Below, piece after piece: positions 37,116 to 46,723 of a stretch of DNA of 64,000 nucleotides. Both the position numbers and the translations under genes were made by a program. Within the stretch, counting starts at the first letter, position 1; each line of letters begins with the position of its first letter. The stretch spans positions 248,001-312,000 of the forward strand of contig JAYQIF010000002.1 of the NCBI GenBank assembly GCA_038141525.1. The letters are read 5' to 3'. The notes under the pieces were generated by a model. That model was not told the origin of the DNA, made no database searches, and worked only from the letters and a program-made list of their open reading frames with translations. The DNA comes from BACL21 sp038141525. Lineage in GTDB: Bacteria; Bacteroidota; Bacteroidia; Flavobacteriales; Flavobacteriaceae.

Positions 37116-38795
37116 CTAGTCTTGTTGTGTGATTTGCTCGATGATTTTTTCGGTAATGGCATAGGTGGGCCGCACACCCGTAGTTCCGAGTCCCCCCGAG
37201 GCCAAAGTGCTCCCAGTCTCCAGAGGATTATCCGAAGCGTAATAAGCATAGCGCACCGCTACCGACGGGGTGATGCTGCCGCGAATTTTTGCCGCCGCCT
37301 GAATCGCTTTTTGATAATGCGCCCCTTCCATTTCCAGACCAATGACGTCCCAGGATGAATTGTGAAAAAAGTTGAGGATATCCTTGTTTTGAAGAGAGGT
37401 CCCGAGCACCGTAATCATAGTCCCTGCATAGGCGTTTAAGCCTTGGAAATCTTTGAGCTTTAATTTGTTTTTAAAGGGATAGTTATCTGCCGTGCCTTCA
37501 AAAATATGGGCTCTTGGAATCATGATGTCTCCTTTGCCGCCCTCCAAAATGCCTGCTTTGCCCATAATCGAAATCGACTCGACCGGCATGAACTTAGTTT
37601 TGCCCGAAATCGTGAGTGGTTTGAGCAACTCGTCCATGGTTTCATAGGCCTGTTCGCCAAAGGCGTAATCCATGACAATCAAAACAGGTGCGTCCGCGCC
37701 ACCACCGCGATATCGCTCAGGAAGCGCTTTGCCCAAATCGATGAGCTGCACATCGATATTGGCCTGGCTCTGGTCGTCTAAATAGACCATCCCATTTTTC
37801 TGAGCGTACTCCTGCACCTTTTGACGGGCCTGCTCATTGGCGCTTTGGCTCAAGTATTCGTACAAGGCCACACTTGATTTTTTGGCGGCCTCTTTGGGCA
37901 ATGCTTTAGCAGCATACAAAACATTCATCACACTGTGCATATTGGCACTAATAATGTGCATTGGGCGATTTAGGGCGTCCATGGTCACCAAAGATTCTTT
38001 GATTCGTTTGGCCCAGCGCTCACCATGAATATGGTGTCCGAGGCGCTCACGCAACACAGGGCTAAATGATATCTGTCGGGCCTTTGTTTTGTCCATAACC
38101 TCATCGATTGCGCCCTGACCTAAATGATAAATAAATCGAATAAAATGATCTGGGTCTTGTTTTTGGGCAAAAGCAGGGTAAATGGCTTGGACCTCCTCAA
38201 AGGTGCGGCCTAGGAAGCTCGCGGCATGCATGAGCGCGAGTTCGCGCTGGGCCCGGGTGATTTCGCGTTTTTGAGTCGCTGTTTCGGCAAATTTCTGCCA
38301 GTCTCTACCGAGGATATAACCCTCATCTTTGGTCACTAGAACCTGTTTCATGATTTTGTGCGACTCAATATACATGAAAGTCAGGTGGGTCAAAATATCG
38401 TAAATCTCGCTACGCCCGCGTGTAATGACAATATTCATTTGTTGCTCGTCGATTCGGTAGCAATGACGGCGGCGCTTAGGAGGAATTATCGCGGGAATAT
38501 GCGACTTGTCGTATCCTTCATCACTGGTAAGTGCGATAAACTGACATTGTTCTATACCAAATGGCAAGCGATCTTTAATATATACCAAGCCTTGCAACTC
38601 AATTTTGTCCTCGGCGATAGATCCGTAAATTTCTGGACGAAGGGTCAAAAGGGCCTCCCTAAGTGCTGTACCACTGACGCCCATTGGTTTATAAAACCCC
38701 CGATTAAACAAATGGCGCATGGTGATGTACACCCGCTCTATTGCGTTAGAGCTCTCCTGAGCCCTGGTGCGCGTATGTCCTGTATGTTGACTCAT
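37116..38795 (-). CDS. DUF6909 protein
   Basis: 559 residues from ATG MSQHTGHTRTRAQESSNAIE; a start 13 codons earlier overlaps the upstream gene. The N-terminal half is helical and charged (YITMRHLFNRGFYKPMGVSG, RRRHCYRIDEQQMNI). The C-terminal half has strand-rich segments with VLIVMDYAFGEQAYE, GGKGDIMIPRAHIFEG and SSWDVIGLEMEGAHYQKAIQ. The EMEGAHY piece resembles the EMEGAA motif of purine nucleoside phosphorylases and MTA/SAH nucleosidases. I assign DUF6909 from memory of its flavobacterial neighbourhood; function unknown. It follows the GH3-family gene by 19 bases. Confidence 0.72.
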   Translation of the reverse strand: MSQHTGHTRTRAQESSNAIERVYITMRHLFNRGFYKPMGVSGTALREALLTLRPEIYGSIAEDKIELQGLVYIKDRLPFGIEQCQFIALTSDEGYDKSHIPAIIPPKRRRHCYRIDEQQMNIVITRGRSEIYDILTHLTFMYIESHKIMKQVLVTKDEGYILGRDWQKFAETATQKREITRAQRELALMHAASFLGRTFEEVQAIYPAFAQKQDPDHFIRFIYHLGQGAIDEVMDKTKARQISFSPVLRERLGHHIHGERWAKRIKESLVTMDALNRPMHIISANMHSVMNVLYAAKALPKEAAKKSSVALYEYLSQSANEQARQKVQEYAQKNGMVYLDDQSQANIDVQLIDLGKALPERYRGGGADAPVLIVMDYAFGEQAYETMDELLKPLTISGKTKFMPVESISIMGKAGILEGGKGDIMIPRAHIFEGTADNYPFKNKLKLKDFQGLNAYAGTMITVLGTSLQNKDILNFFHNSSWDVIGLEMEGAHYQKAIQAAAKIRGSITPSVAVRYAYYASDNPLETGSTLASGGLGTTGVRPTYAITEKIIEQITQQD

Positions 38796-38814
38796 TTTCT
38801 GAGCAAAGATACGA

Positions 38815-40314
38815 CTAATTAGCCGCCCACTCACTCAAGGGGTTCGCCAAGGCGCGGTCATTAGATAATCTCGGCACTTTATTTTGGCCCCCATAACGAC
38901 CCAGGCTCTTCATTACCGACTTAAAGCCCCCGCTCGATACCTGTGTAATGATCAGCGGCTGAAGGACTTTGCCTTGTATCAGGTCTGCATAATACACATT
39001 TTGCGCTTGTAGCTTTTCGTCCAGCGCTTGGGCAAATATTTTAAGATCCCCCGGGAGTGTTTCAAATTCTACAAACCACTCGTGGAAGGGGAGCTCATCC
39101 CCCTGTGGTGTGATCTGTGGTGCCACAGTGAACTCAGAGATAGACCCCCCACACTGCTGCAAGGCAAAGGTCATGCTTTCTTCGACCTCCTTACCGATTA
39201 CGTGTTCTCCAAAGGCAGAAATAAAATGCTTGAGTCGCCCGCTCACCCTAACGCGATACGGACTAAGGCTAGTGAATTGAACGGTGTCCCCAATATTATA
39301 GCCCCAAAGTCCTGCATTCGTTGAGATAATCATGACATAATCCACGCCGACCTCTACTGTTTCTATGGTGTGCCGGCGAGGTGCAGTGTCGAAAAACTCT
39401 GTAGTTTTGACAAACTCGTAAAAAATTCCTGAGTCGAGTTGGAGCAACAATCCCGTGTCGTCTTGGCGGTCTTGAAATGCAAAAAACCCTTCTGAAGCGG
39501 GATATAATTCTACGCTGTCTATTTTGCGACCTATGAGTTGTTCAAACTTATGACGATAGGGTTCAAAATTTACCCCGCCATATACAAATAAGTTAAAGTT
39601 TGGAAATAGCTCCCCCACAGGCTTGCCTGAGGCCTTGATGAGTTTTTCAAAATACATCTGAACCCACGAGGGTATGCCGCTGATCAGGGCCATGTCTTCC
39701 TGTTTTGTTTCTTCTACAATAGCCTCAACCTTAGTTTCCCAGTCTTCGATACAATTTACTTCCCACGAAGGCATTCGATTGCGCTGCAAATAACTGGGCA
39801 CATAATGCGCCACAATTCCTGAAAGACGCCCAAGTTGTACCCCGTTTTTCTCAGTCATGACGGGAGATCCTTGAAGAAAGATCATCTTGCGCGAGACAAA
39901 ACCGGCATTTTTTGTTTGATGAATATAAAGCAGCAAAGCGTTTTTGGCGTTTTCAATATGATGCGGCATCGAGGCCTGAGTAATGGGGATGTACTTTGCT
40001 CCAGATGTGGTTCCGCTAGTTTTGGCATAATACAGGGGCCTTCCCGGCCACAACACATCGGGTTGTCCCGCCACCATTTGATCGACATAAGGCCGCAATG
40101 CTTCATAATCACGGATCGGCACCCTGGCGATAAAATCTTCATGACTGACTATTTTATCAAAATGATGATCCTGGCCGAACTTGGTATTTTTTGCATCTCT
40201 GATCAATGCCTCAAACACCTTTTTTTGTGTGTTGACGGGATCATTGGCCCAGCGCTTAATTTTTTTGTCTGCCCTTGCAGCGAGTATTTTTGCGAAAAAT
40301 GCTTTTAGACCCAT
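38815..40314 (-). CDS. GH3 auxin-responsive family adenylating enzyme
   Basis: 499 residues. All three ANL-type motifs of GH3 proteins are visible: YYAKTSGTTSGAKYIPI (ATP loop), SVELYPASEGFFAFQ and LWGYNIGDTVQF. Plant GH3 enzymes join amino acids to acyl acids such as auxin and jasmonate; bacterial members are widespread in Bacteroidetes with unknown substrates. It abuts the M23 peptidase gene (no gap) and precedes DUF6909. Confidence 0.88.
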   Translation of the reverse strand: MGLKAFFAKILAARADKKIKRWANDPVNTQKKVFEALIRDAKNTKFGQDHHFDKIVSHEDFIARVPIRDYEALRPYVDQMVAGQPDVLWPGRPLYYAKTSGTTSGAKYIPITQASMPHHIENAKNALLLYIHQTKNAGFVSRKMIFLQGSPVMTEKNGVQLGRLSGIVAHYVPSYLQRNRMPSWEVNCIEDWETKVEAIVEETKQEDMALISGIPSWVQMYFEKLIKASGKPVGELFPNFNLFVYGGVNFEPYRHKFEQLIGRKIDSVELYPASEGFFAFQDRQDDTGLLLQLDSGIFYEFVKTTEFFDTAPRRHTIETVEVGVDYVMIISTNAGLWGYNIGDTVQFTSLSPYRVRVSGRLKHFISAFGEHVIGKEVEESMTFALQQCGGSISEFTVAPQITPQGDELPFHEWFVEFETLPGDLKIFAQALDEKLQAQNVYYADLIQGKVLQPLIITQVSSGGFKSVMKSLGRYGGQNKVPRLSNDRALANPLSEWAAN

Positions 40315-41181
40315 TTAATTAAAATCTATAAAGTTAGTTGGGTTTATGGGGTAGCCCTCACTCCACAATTCAAAATGCAGATGGGGGCCAGTGGTTAATG
40401 ATCCCGTGTTGCCAGAGGCCGCTATAACCTCGCCCGTGCGCACGAGATCTCCTTGAGCCACAGACAATGAAGCATTGTGTTTGTACACAGAAATGAGGTT
40501 GTCTTTATGGCGCAAGACCACGACATATCCAGTGTCGGCAGTCCACTCGGCTAAAATAACAGTTCCATCAGCAGTCGCTTTAACAGGCGTGTTTTTTACA
40601 GTAGCAACATCGATGGCATAATGTTTCTCCTCTGGGTTGTAACTGCCTGTAATCACACCTGAAACAGGAGGAAAAAGGACTAATTCTTGCCCCGATTCGT
40701 CGCTGAGAGGGTTGTATTTGTCTTCTTGTTGTACCCGCTCTCGAAGCAGTGAATCTTCTCGCGAGGCCGCCAAAAGTTGTGCGTCTAACTCACGTGCTGC
40801 TGCCTCGACAATCGAGTCTTTATTAAGAGCATTAGGCTTTAAATTACCGGTCAATACCTCCCGTATCGATTGCAGATAAGCATCATTGGTCGCCAAGCGT
40901 TGTTGCAGCGAATCGGTGAGTTCACTCAGGCTTGAAGCCTCTTTGATGAGTTGTGTGGAGGCATAACCCGGAATATATTCTCTTAGTGGAGTCAAAGCAA
41001 TCAACAGGGTTGTCCCCACAATGAGGCCTAAAGCCGAAAACACCGTGATCACAAAGACATTGAGTCTGTTGAGCCTGAACGAGAATCGCTCCTCAAATGT
41101 GTCCTCATTGAGTACGAGCAGCCGGTATTTGTGCACCAACTTTTTTCTGAAACTTTTTTTGCCTGAAGTGTTGCGGGCCAT
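40315..41181 (-). CDS. M23-family membrane-anchored peptidase (LytM domain)
   Basis: 288 residues. A cytoplasmic N-terminus is followed by one transmembrane helix (NVFVITVFSALGLIVGTTLL), a coiled coil (ELTDSLQQRLATNDAYLQS) and a C-terminal LytM domain with HYAIDVATVKNTPVKA and GNTGSLTTGPHLHFELW. The HLH motif and the upstream H-x3-D supply zinc ligands; other typical residues appear present, so it may be active. It would cleave peptidoglycan cross-links or regulate such cleavage in the periplasm. First gene of the M23-GH3-DUF6909 set; divergent to tatA. Confidence 0.9.
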   Translation of the reverse strand: MARNTSGKKSFRKKLVHKYRLLVLNEDTFEERFSFRLNRLNVFVITVFSALGLIVGTTLLIALTPLREYIPGYASTQLIKEASSLSELTDSLQQRLATNDAYLQSIREVLTGNLKPNALNKDSIVEAAARELDAQLLAASREDSLLRERVQQEDKYNPLSDESGQELVLFPPVSGVITGSYNPEEKHYAIDVATVKNTPVKATADGTVILAEWTADTGYVVVLRHKDNLISVYKHNASLSVAQGDLVRTGEVIAASGNTGSLTTGPHLHFELWSEGYPINPTNFIDFN

Positions 41182-41260
41182 GTGTTACGGCTTATAAAAA
41201 CAAATGTACGCGGATTCTCTGAAACTTAAAGTGAAAACGCCCTATGTTAGTAATTCTTGT

Positions 41261-41268
41261 TACATTTG
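41261..41268 (+). promoter_or_regulatory. Candidate -7 element of tatA
   Basis: TACATTTG is an exact TAnnTTTG match, 18 bases before the tatA ATG, in the 105-base divergent gap between tatA and the M23 peptidase gene. No clear TTG was seen at the expected upstream distance. Confidence 0.4.
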
Positions 41269-41286
41269 CTAATAAATTCTCTCTCA

Positions 41287-41472
41287 ATGACTGCACAACT
41301 TTTGCCTTTGGTGATCGGCGCCCCGCAAATCATTTTAATCGTTATTGTGGTTCTGCTCTTGTTCGGCGGAAAGAAAATTCCTGAACTCATGCGTGGGCTA
41401 GGCAGTGGAATAAAAGAATTCAAAGACGCCTCAAAAGAAGATAGCTCGGACAAAGCTGAGGACAATAAATAA
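41287..41472 (+). CDS. tatA: Twin-arginine translocase subunit TatA
   Basis: 61 residues from ATG at 41287 (MTAQLLPLVIGAPQIILIVI). A single transmembrane helix (PQIILIVIVVLLLFGGKKIP) with the FGGKKIPEL hinge is followed by an amphipathic helix (RGLGSGIKEFKDASK) and a charged tail: the TatA pattern. It forms the pore that exports folded proteins with TatC, which is not in the window. An in-frame start ten codons upstream is less typical. Confidence 0.93.
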   Translation: MTAQLLPLVIGAPQIILIVIVVLLLFGGKKIPELMRGLGSGIKEFKDASKEDSSDKAEDNK

Positions 41473-41566
41473 GTTTATTTGTTGTTTCCCCGCTCCTAGT
41501 GAAGTGATCGCAATAATGTGTCCTAGGTTTATCTACCGCCTCTACTGAATCGGAAAAAGCCCGAAA

Positions 41567-42560
41567 TTAATCCAAGGGTGCTTCGACGAACTTTACCGTT
41601 CTTAAAATCGACTCCAACTCAAACTGCAAGTCTCGTTTTCCCATTGATGGAGCGTAACTAAACCCCTCTAAAATCAGGTAGCGCTGATTCAGTGAATCTT
41701 TAATGGTCATGTTCAAATATGGCCCAGCCATATAGGCATCGGTCAGCGTCCATATGCCGCGTGAAATAATTGCAGGTCGGCCCTCTATGCGCTCTAGGCT
41801 AATTTCTGGAACATAGGTCGTGTCTGTCACGAACTTTGAGTTGTCTTCGACGGGCAAAAGGCGCGCACCGACGGCATCTCGAATGTGACGAATGTATCGA
41901 CCCGGATGCTCCGCATTCTCTGGGATCATGCTCAAGGGTGCTGTATATACCATGATGTTCGTTGAACCATTAGACACTAAGATCTTTTCTCAGCCAGTAG
42001 TAATCCTCATTCGCTGCAGCGATGCGATAGGCGGAAGGCATTTGGAATTCTACCCCAAAATCCCGGGCCAAGCCTTCTGGGGTTTTAGGAGAAATCTGAG
42101 TGCGGCGCTGCCGCTCTTTGAGTTCAAAAGACTTCATTTGGGAGATCCAGCTGTTTTTTTGGGCTTGAACTAAGTTCATTAATCGCTCTGCACTGCTCCC
42201 TTGAGCAATCGTTAAAAGTTGAGGGCGCGCAAAGGCATTAGCTTTAAGCATGGTTGTGTCCTGATCGGCCACCGCCAAAGAAAGGACAAGCCGCGAGCTA
42301 CGGGCAAAATCTGTAAAGTGCTCCGGCGCGAGGTGGCTGATGTCAAAAAGGGGTTCAGCTTGCGGCAATCCCGGGGTTGAGGCCGCAAACCATGTACGGA
42401 TACTGTCCCCTAATGCGCCTGCCCAGAGTTCAGGGTCGGCAACGACTTGAAGAGCGTTTATAGAACCCACTGATTCTGGCAAATAGGTGCGGTCAGTGGT
42501 GGTGTTTTGGCCGCAGGCCAAAACAAGGGTCATCGCGAGAAAAGCTATAAATTTTTTCAT
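41567..42560 (-). pseudogene. DUF4837 lipoprotein, one frameshift
   Basis: The N-terminal piece is a lipoprotein (KKFIAFLAMTLVLACGQ, lipobox LVLAC) of 196 codons ending YYWLRKDLSV. The second piece of about 135 codons begins SNGSTNIMVYTAPLSMIPEN and continues to VKFVEAPLD. Together they make the roughly 330 residues of DUF4837. One extra base near 41979-41980 explains the split (RKDLVSNGSTN when removed). Its start overlaps the lytic transglycosylase stop by 4 bases. The function of the family is unknown. Confidence 0.82.
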
Positions 42561-44167
42561 GATTGTGGTTTTAGGCTCAGGGTCATTCCAGGCTTAATCT
42601 CTGAACCACTAATATCATTCCATTTTTTTAAATCTTCCAAAGTAATCCCGGGGAACTTCTGAGCGATGCCCCACAAAGAGTCCCCTCTTTGCACCACATA
42701 TACCTCCTTATCTGAAGTTTTTGTGCTGTTATTTTTTGACCCACTCGTGGTTTTGGTGACCGGGATGCGCCGGGGAATGATTGTTAATCTTTGCCCTATT
42801 CTAAGATTGCTGCTTTTTAATCCGTTCCAACGCTTTATTTTGGCTACAGAAACACCGTACTTATTCGCGATTTTTCCCAAATAATCGCCATTTTTCACGC
42901 GATAGCGTATTCGGTTGTTTTGATCAACAAGTTCTGGTAATGGTTGTTCTCTTTGAGCAAAATCTTGTCGTGCCAATCCATATAGACTGTCTCTGTTTTC
43001 TACTAATACTCCAATATCAGAAACAGGCATGCGTAGACTGTAGGGACGACCTTCTATGTAGGGTATCAGGCCAAGCGTGTATTCTGGGTTGAGGAACTCT
43101 AAGGTTTCTAATGAGGTTTGCGTGAGTTGAGCCACATGAGAAAGCGCTACTGTTTCTTTGATTTCAAGAGTATCGGTTGTCGCAAAATGAATTTGAGGGT
43201 CGCTCGGCGTTAAACCGTATTGTGGGGCATACTCAAAAATATACATGGTGGCATAAAACGCCGGCAAATATCCCGCGGTCTCACGTGGTAGAAAAGAACG
43301 AATATTCCAGTAGTTTTTGCGTCCTCCAGAACGTCGTATCGCTTTGCTAACATTACCGGGACCACTGTTATAAGCGGCCAAAGCTAAATCCCAGTCGTCC
43401 AGAATATCATAAAGCTGATTCAGGTACTGCGCGGCGGCAATAGTAGATTTTAAAGGGATACAGCGCTCATCGACATAACTGTTGACCTTCAAGTCAAACA
43501 TTTTGCCCGTTTGAAACATAAACTGCCAAAGTCCTCGCGCTCCAACGCGTGAAGTTGCCGTAGGGACCAAGGCTGATTCCACAATGGCCAAATACTTCAT
43601 CTCTAAAGGTAACCCGTATTGCGCAAACACCTCTTCAAACATGGGAAAGTAATAATGACTGAGTCCCATAAGGCGCTCTAGTTGTGCTCTCCTGTTTTTG
43701 AGATAATTACGCACAATCTGCTCAAGCGAGCTATTATAGGTAATGTGAAAGGGCGTCTTTTGATCTAAGACCTCGAGTCTGGCTTTGAACGTTTCACTAG
43801 ACCACAAACTATCGTGCAGAGGAATACTGTCCCAGGGGGTGATCAGTGCTTGCTGCTGCTCCTCAAAACGATGGGTTTCGCTGAGTAGGGCATACCAGGC
43901 ACGCTCAATTTGTGCCGCCTCAGGATTGTTTTTTAGTACTGTGCTTATTGAGTCCTTTGCCTGTTTTGGCTGGCCTAATGTTACATCATCAGGTTTTTGA
44001 CCTTCAGCACTGTGGGTAACAAAGCTCGAGTCTTGGGTTTTTAGATGAACATCGATAACTGGGGCGCTGGGTTTGTTTTGACCCATCAAAGCCCCTGTTC
44101 CCATGCCTAAAACACAGAAAACAACAATCCATTTAATATTGATTCCAACCCTGCTTTTGGTCCTCAT
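42557..44167 (-). CDS. Membrane-bound lytic murein transglycosylase with two LysM domains (MltD-like)
   Basis: 536 residues from ATG MRTKSRVGINIKWIVVFCVL; earlier in-frame starts run into pgk. A signal peptide or anchor is followed by an SLT/GH23 domain with the catalytic Glu in AIVESALVPTATSRVGARGL and the GLWQFM and AYNSGPGNV motifs, and two C-terminal LysM repeats (YRVKNGDYLGKIANKYGVSV and YVVQRGDSLWGIAQKFPG). It cleaves glycan strands of peptidoglycan with formation of 1,6-anhydroMurNAc. It is 22 bases after pgk and overlaps DUF4837. Confidence 0.94.
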   Translation of the reverse strand: MRTKSRVGINIKWIVVFCVLGMGTGALMGQNKPSAPVIDVHLKTQDSSFVTHSAEGQKPDDVTLGQPKQAKDSISTVLKNNPEAAQIERAWYALLSETHRFEEQQQALITPWDSIPLHDSLWSSETFKARLEVLDQKTPFHITYNSSLEQIVRNYLKNRRAQLERLMGLSHYYFPMFEEVFAQYGLPLEMKYLAIVESALVPTATSRVGARGLWQFMFQTGKMFDLKVNSYVDERCIPLKSTIAAAQYLNQLYDILDDWDLALAAYNSGPGNVSKAIRRSGGRKNYWNIRSFLPRETAGYLPAFYATMYIFEYAPQYGLTPSDPQIHFATTDTLEIKETVALSHVAQLTQTSLETLEFLNPEYTLGLIPYIEGRPYSLRMPVSDIGVLVENRDSLYGLARQDFAQREQPLPELVDQNNRIRYRVKNGDYLGKIANKYGVSVAKIKRWNGLKSSNLRIGQRLTIIPRRIPVTKTTSGSKNNSTKTSDKEVYVVQRGDSLWGIAQKFPGITLEDLKKWNDISGSEIKPGMTLSLKPQS

Positions 44168-44189
44168 GAGTTTGGTTTTTTGGTGGACT

Positions 44190-45380
44190 TTATGACTGTA
44201 ACACTGCAGCAATTCCAGGCAAGGTTTTTCCTTCGAGCATTTCGAGCATGGCGCCTCCACCTGTAGAAACGTAGCTCACCTTATCGTCGTAATTAAATTG
44301 CTTTACTGCAGCTACAGAGTCTCCGCCGCCAACGAGTGAAAAAGCACCTTTTTCAGTGGACTGGGCAATCGCCTCGCAGAGTGCAATAGTACCGTGAGCA
44401 AAAGTGGGCATTTCAAAGACCCCCACAGGACCGTTAAACAAAATAGTGTTCGATTGAGCAATGACATTGGCAAAACTCTTCCTGGTCTCTGGGCCAGCGT
44501 CAAGGCCCATCCAGTCATCGGGAATCGCATTAATTGGCGCGACCTTTGTTTGAGCTTCATTGCTAAATTCTTGAGTAATTACGGTATCTGTTGGAAGGTG
44601 AACTGAAACGCCTTTGGCTTTGGCTTTGGCTAAAATATTCAAAGCCAATTCTTGTTTGTCATCCTCAACGAGCGAGGTGCCGATAGAGCCTCCTTGAGCT
44701 TTGATGAAGGTAAAAGCCATCCCTCCGCCGATGATTAGGTGGTCCACAGAATCCAAAATACGCTCTATAATGGTTATTTTTGAAGATACTTTGGCGCCTC
44801 CAATAATTGCTGTTACAGGAGACTCCCCGTTGTGCATTACTTTATTTACGTTCGTGATTTCTGAGGCCAAAAGCGTGCCGAAACAACTTTTTCCTTCAAA
44901 ATATTGAGCGATAATCGCTGTAGAGGCATGCGCCCTGTGGGCTGTGCCAAACGCATCATTTACATAAATATCCCCCCATTGCGCTAAGGATTTTGCAAAT
45001 TCAGCATCTCCCTTTTGCTCCTCTGGATAGTACCGCAAATTCTCTAAAAGCAGGACCCCGCCTTCTGGTAATGCTGAAACCGCGTCTCGGACCTGATCAC
45101 CAATACAGTCAGACACAAATGTGACCGGAACGCCCAAAATTTCAGAGACAGAACCGACAATGTGTTGTAGAGAAAACTCTGGCTCGTTCGCTTTGGGGCG
45201 GCCAAGATGCGACATCAGTATACACCGTCCCCCTTGGTTGATTATGTGTTTAATGGTTGGTTTAGCTGACTCAATACGGGTGGTGTCCGCGACCTTTAGA
45301 TCGCTGGTTAGCGGCACGTTAAAATCTACACGTATCAAAGCACGTTTGCCTGAAAATTCAAAATCATTTAAGGTATTCAT
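44190..45380 (-). CDS. pgk: Phosphoglycerate kinase
   Basis: 396 residues from ATG MNTLNDFEFSGKRALIRVDF. Conserved pieces: RVDFNVPL, SHLGRPK, the GGAKVSSK loop, GGGMAFTF and the C-terminal GGGDSVAAV-like SLVGGGDSVAAVKQF with STGGGAMLEMLEG. It interconverts 1,3-bisphosphoglycerate/ADP and 3-phosphoglycerate/ATP in glycolysis. A -7 element lies 19 bases upstream. It is the likely first gene of a pgk-mltD-DUF4837 transcript. Confidence 0.97.
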   Translation of the reverse strand: MNTLNDFEFSGKRALIRVDFNVPLTSDLKVADTTRIESAKPTIKHIINQGGRCILMSHLGRPKANEPEFSLQHIVGSVSEILGVPVTFVSDCIGDQVRDAVSALPEGGVLLLENLRYYPEEQKGDAEFAKSLAQWGDIYVNDAFGTAHRAHASTAIIAQYFEGKSCFGTLLASEITNVNKVMHNGESPVTAIIGGAKVSSKITIIERILDSVDHLIIGGGMAFTFIKAQGGSIGTSLVEDDKQELALNILAKAKAKGVSVHLPTDTVITQEFSNEAQTKVAPINAIPDDWMGLDAGPETRKSFANVIAQSNTILFNGPVGVFEMPTFAHGTIALCEAIAQSTEKGAFSLVGGGDSVAAVKQFNYDDKVSYVSTGGGAMLEMLEGKTLPGIAAVLQS

Positions 45381-45398
45381 GTATCGATTGATTTGCCA

Positions 45399-45406
45399 CA
45401 AATATA
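45399..45406 (-). promoter_or_regulatory. Candidate -7 element of pgk
   Basis: The minus strand reads TATATTTG, an exact TAnnTTTG match 19 bases before the pgk start, in the 73-base divergent gap with holB. A -33 TTG at the right distance was not found. Confidence 0.45.
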
Positions 45407-45453
45407 AGTTTTTCCGGAGTCTATGCCTTGTGAAAAATTCTTAGATTTGTTCA

Positions 45454-46608
45454 GTGGAGTACACACAAATCATTGGGTTAAACCATCTGAAAAATCACCT
45501 AAAAACGAGCGCCGAACACGGACGTGTCGCGCATGCCCAATTGTTTTGTGGACCAACCGGCAGCGGGCTGCTTGCGCTAGCATTGGCCTACGCGAAAACA
45601 CTTTTGTGCCAAAACCTAGACCCCGAGGGTCAAAAGTATCAAAGGGCTTCAAATCAAATCGAGGCTTTGGTACATCCCGATTTGCATTTTATGTATCCTG
45701 TGAATACCACCGATACCGTCAAAAAATCTCCTGCAGTGCTTGACTTTTTACCGCAATGGCGCAGTTTTGCCACAGAAACACCCTATGGTTCACTCATGGC
45801 CTGGTATGCCCATATCGGTTTGGCTGGCAAACAAGGGTCAATTTCCGTTTCCGATACAGAACAAATGGCCAAGACACTCTCGCTCAAAGCCTATGAAGGG
45901 GGGTATAAAGTCATGATCATATGGATGGCTGACAAAATGAACATCGAGTCCTCTAATAAAATTTTGAAACTCCTAGAAGAGCCCCCTGAAAAGACTGTTT
46001 TTTTACTGTTGACAGAGGACCAAGACAAAATACTCAAGACCATCTATTCGCGCTGTCAGGTGCTCAACCTTCCTTTACTATCACAAAACGATTTGGTTCA
46101 AGCGCTAATGAGTCGGCATAGTTTAGATCAAAACACAGCGCAATCGATCGCCAAAACAGCACACGGAGACTTTTACAAAGCAGAACAACATATTGAGGCC
46201 CAAGGAGATGATCCAGTATACGAACAGTGGTTTTTACAGTGGGCGCGCGCAGCATTTAAAGCCAAGGGCAATAAAAAGGCCGTTCAAGAGCTCCTGCAAT
46301 GGAGTGATCATATGGCGCGTCTTGGGCGAGAAACCCAAAAGTCATTCCTTATTTTTTGTAGTGGATTGGTTCGTCAGGCGTTTTTGACACACTACAAGGC
46401 AGACGCATTGGTCTACTACAAAGAATATAACGACGACTTCCGGCTGTCAAAACTCGCTCCATTTATCCACCAAAACAATATTTGGCCTCTTCAAGAAGCC
46501 TTGGAAGAGGCGCAGCATCATATAGAACGCAATGGCAATGCAAAGATCATTTTTACCGACCTCGCTGTTCGTTTGACCCGCTTACTTCACCAAAGCGCCA
46601 CTAATTAG
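45454..46608 (+). CDS. holB: DNA polymerase III subunit delta'
   Basis: 384 residues from a GTG start (MEYTQIIGLNHLKNHLKTSA). The AAA+ domain has RVAHAQLFCGPTGSGLLALA, a P-loop lacking the usual GKT so unlikely to bind ATP, consistent with delta', and NKILKLLEEPPEKTVFLLLT with the sensor region YSRCQ. It is a stator of the sliding-clamp loader. No zinc-binding cysteines of the gamma/tau type are seen. It is divergent from pgk. Confidence 0.9.
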   Translation: MEYTQIIGLNHLKNHLKTSAEHGRVAHAQLFCGPTGSGLLALALAYAKTLLCQNLDPEGQKYQRASNQIEALVHPDLHFMYPVNTTDTVKKSPAVLDFLPQWRSFATETPYGSLMAWYAHIGLAGKQGSISVSDTEQMAKTLSLKAYEGGYKVMIIWMADKMNIESSNKILKLLEEPPEKTVFLLLTEDQDKILKTIYSRCQVLNLPLLSQNDLVQALMSRHSLDQNTAQSIAKTAHGDFYKAEQHIEAQGDDPVYEQWFLQWARAAFKAKGNKKAVQELLQWSDHMARLGRETQKSFLIFCSGLVRQAFLTHYKADALVYYKEYNDDFRLSKLAPFIHQNNIWPLQEALEEAQHHIERNGNAKIIFTDLAVRLTRLLHQSATN

Positions 46609-46723
46609 TTTTTCCAATAACTCCCCCAACAACCCATAGGAAACATTTATTAAAAACAACTTGTTTTCGCGCCCTCTAAGCGCTTTATGGGTTTAGTAAG
46701 TTGGTTTGAGGTTAGGGTGTGGT

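Noticed and set aside
44168..44260. Longer N-terminus for the lytic transglycosylase
   Set aside because: It overlaps the pgk coding region and precedes the signal peptide without a plausible function.
45442..45449. TAGATTTG -7-like match before holB
   Set aside because: It ends only five bases from the GTG start, too near for a normal leader, and no TTG is at the right distance.
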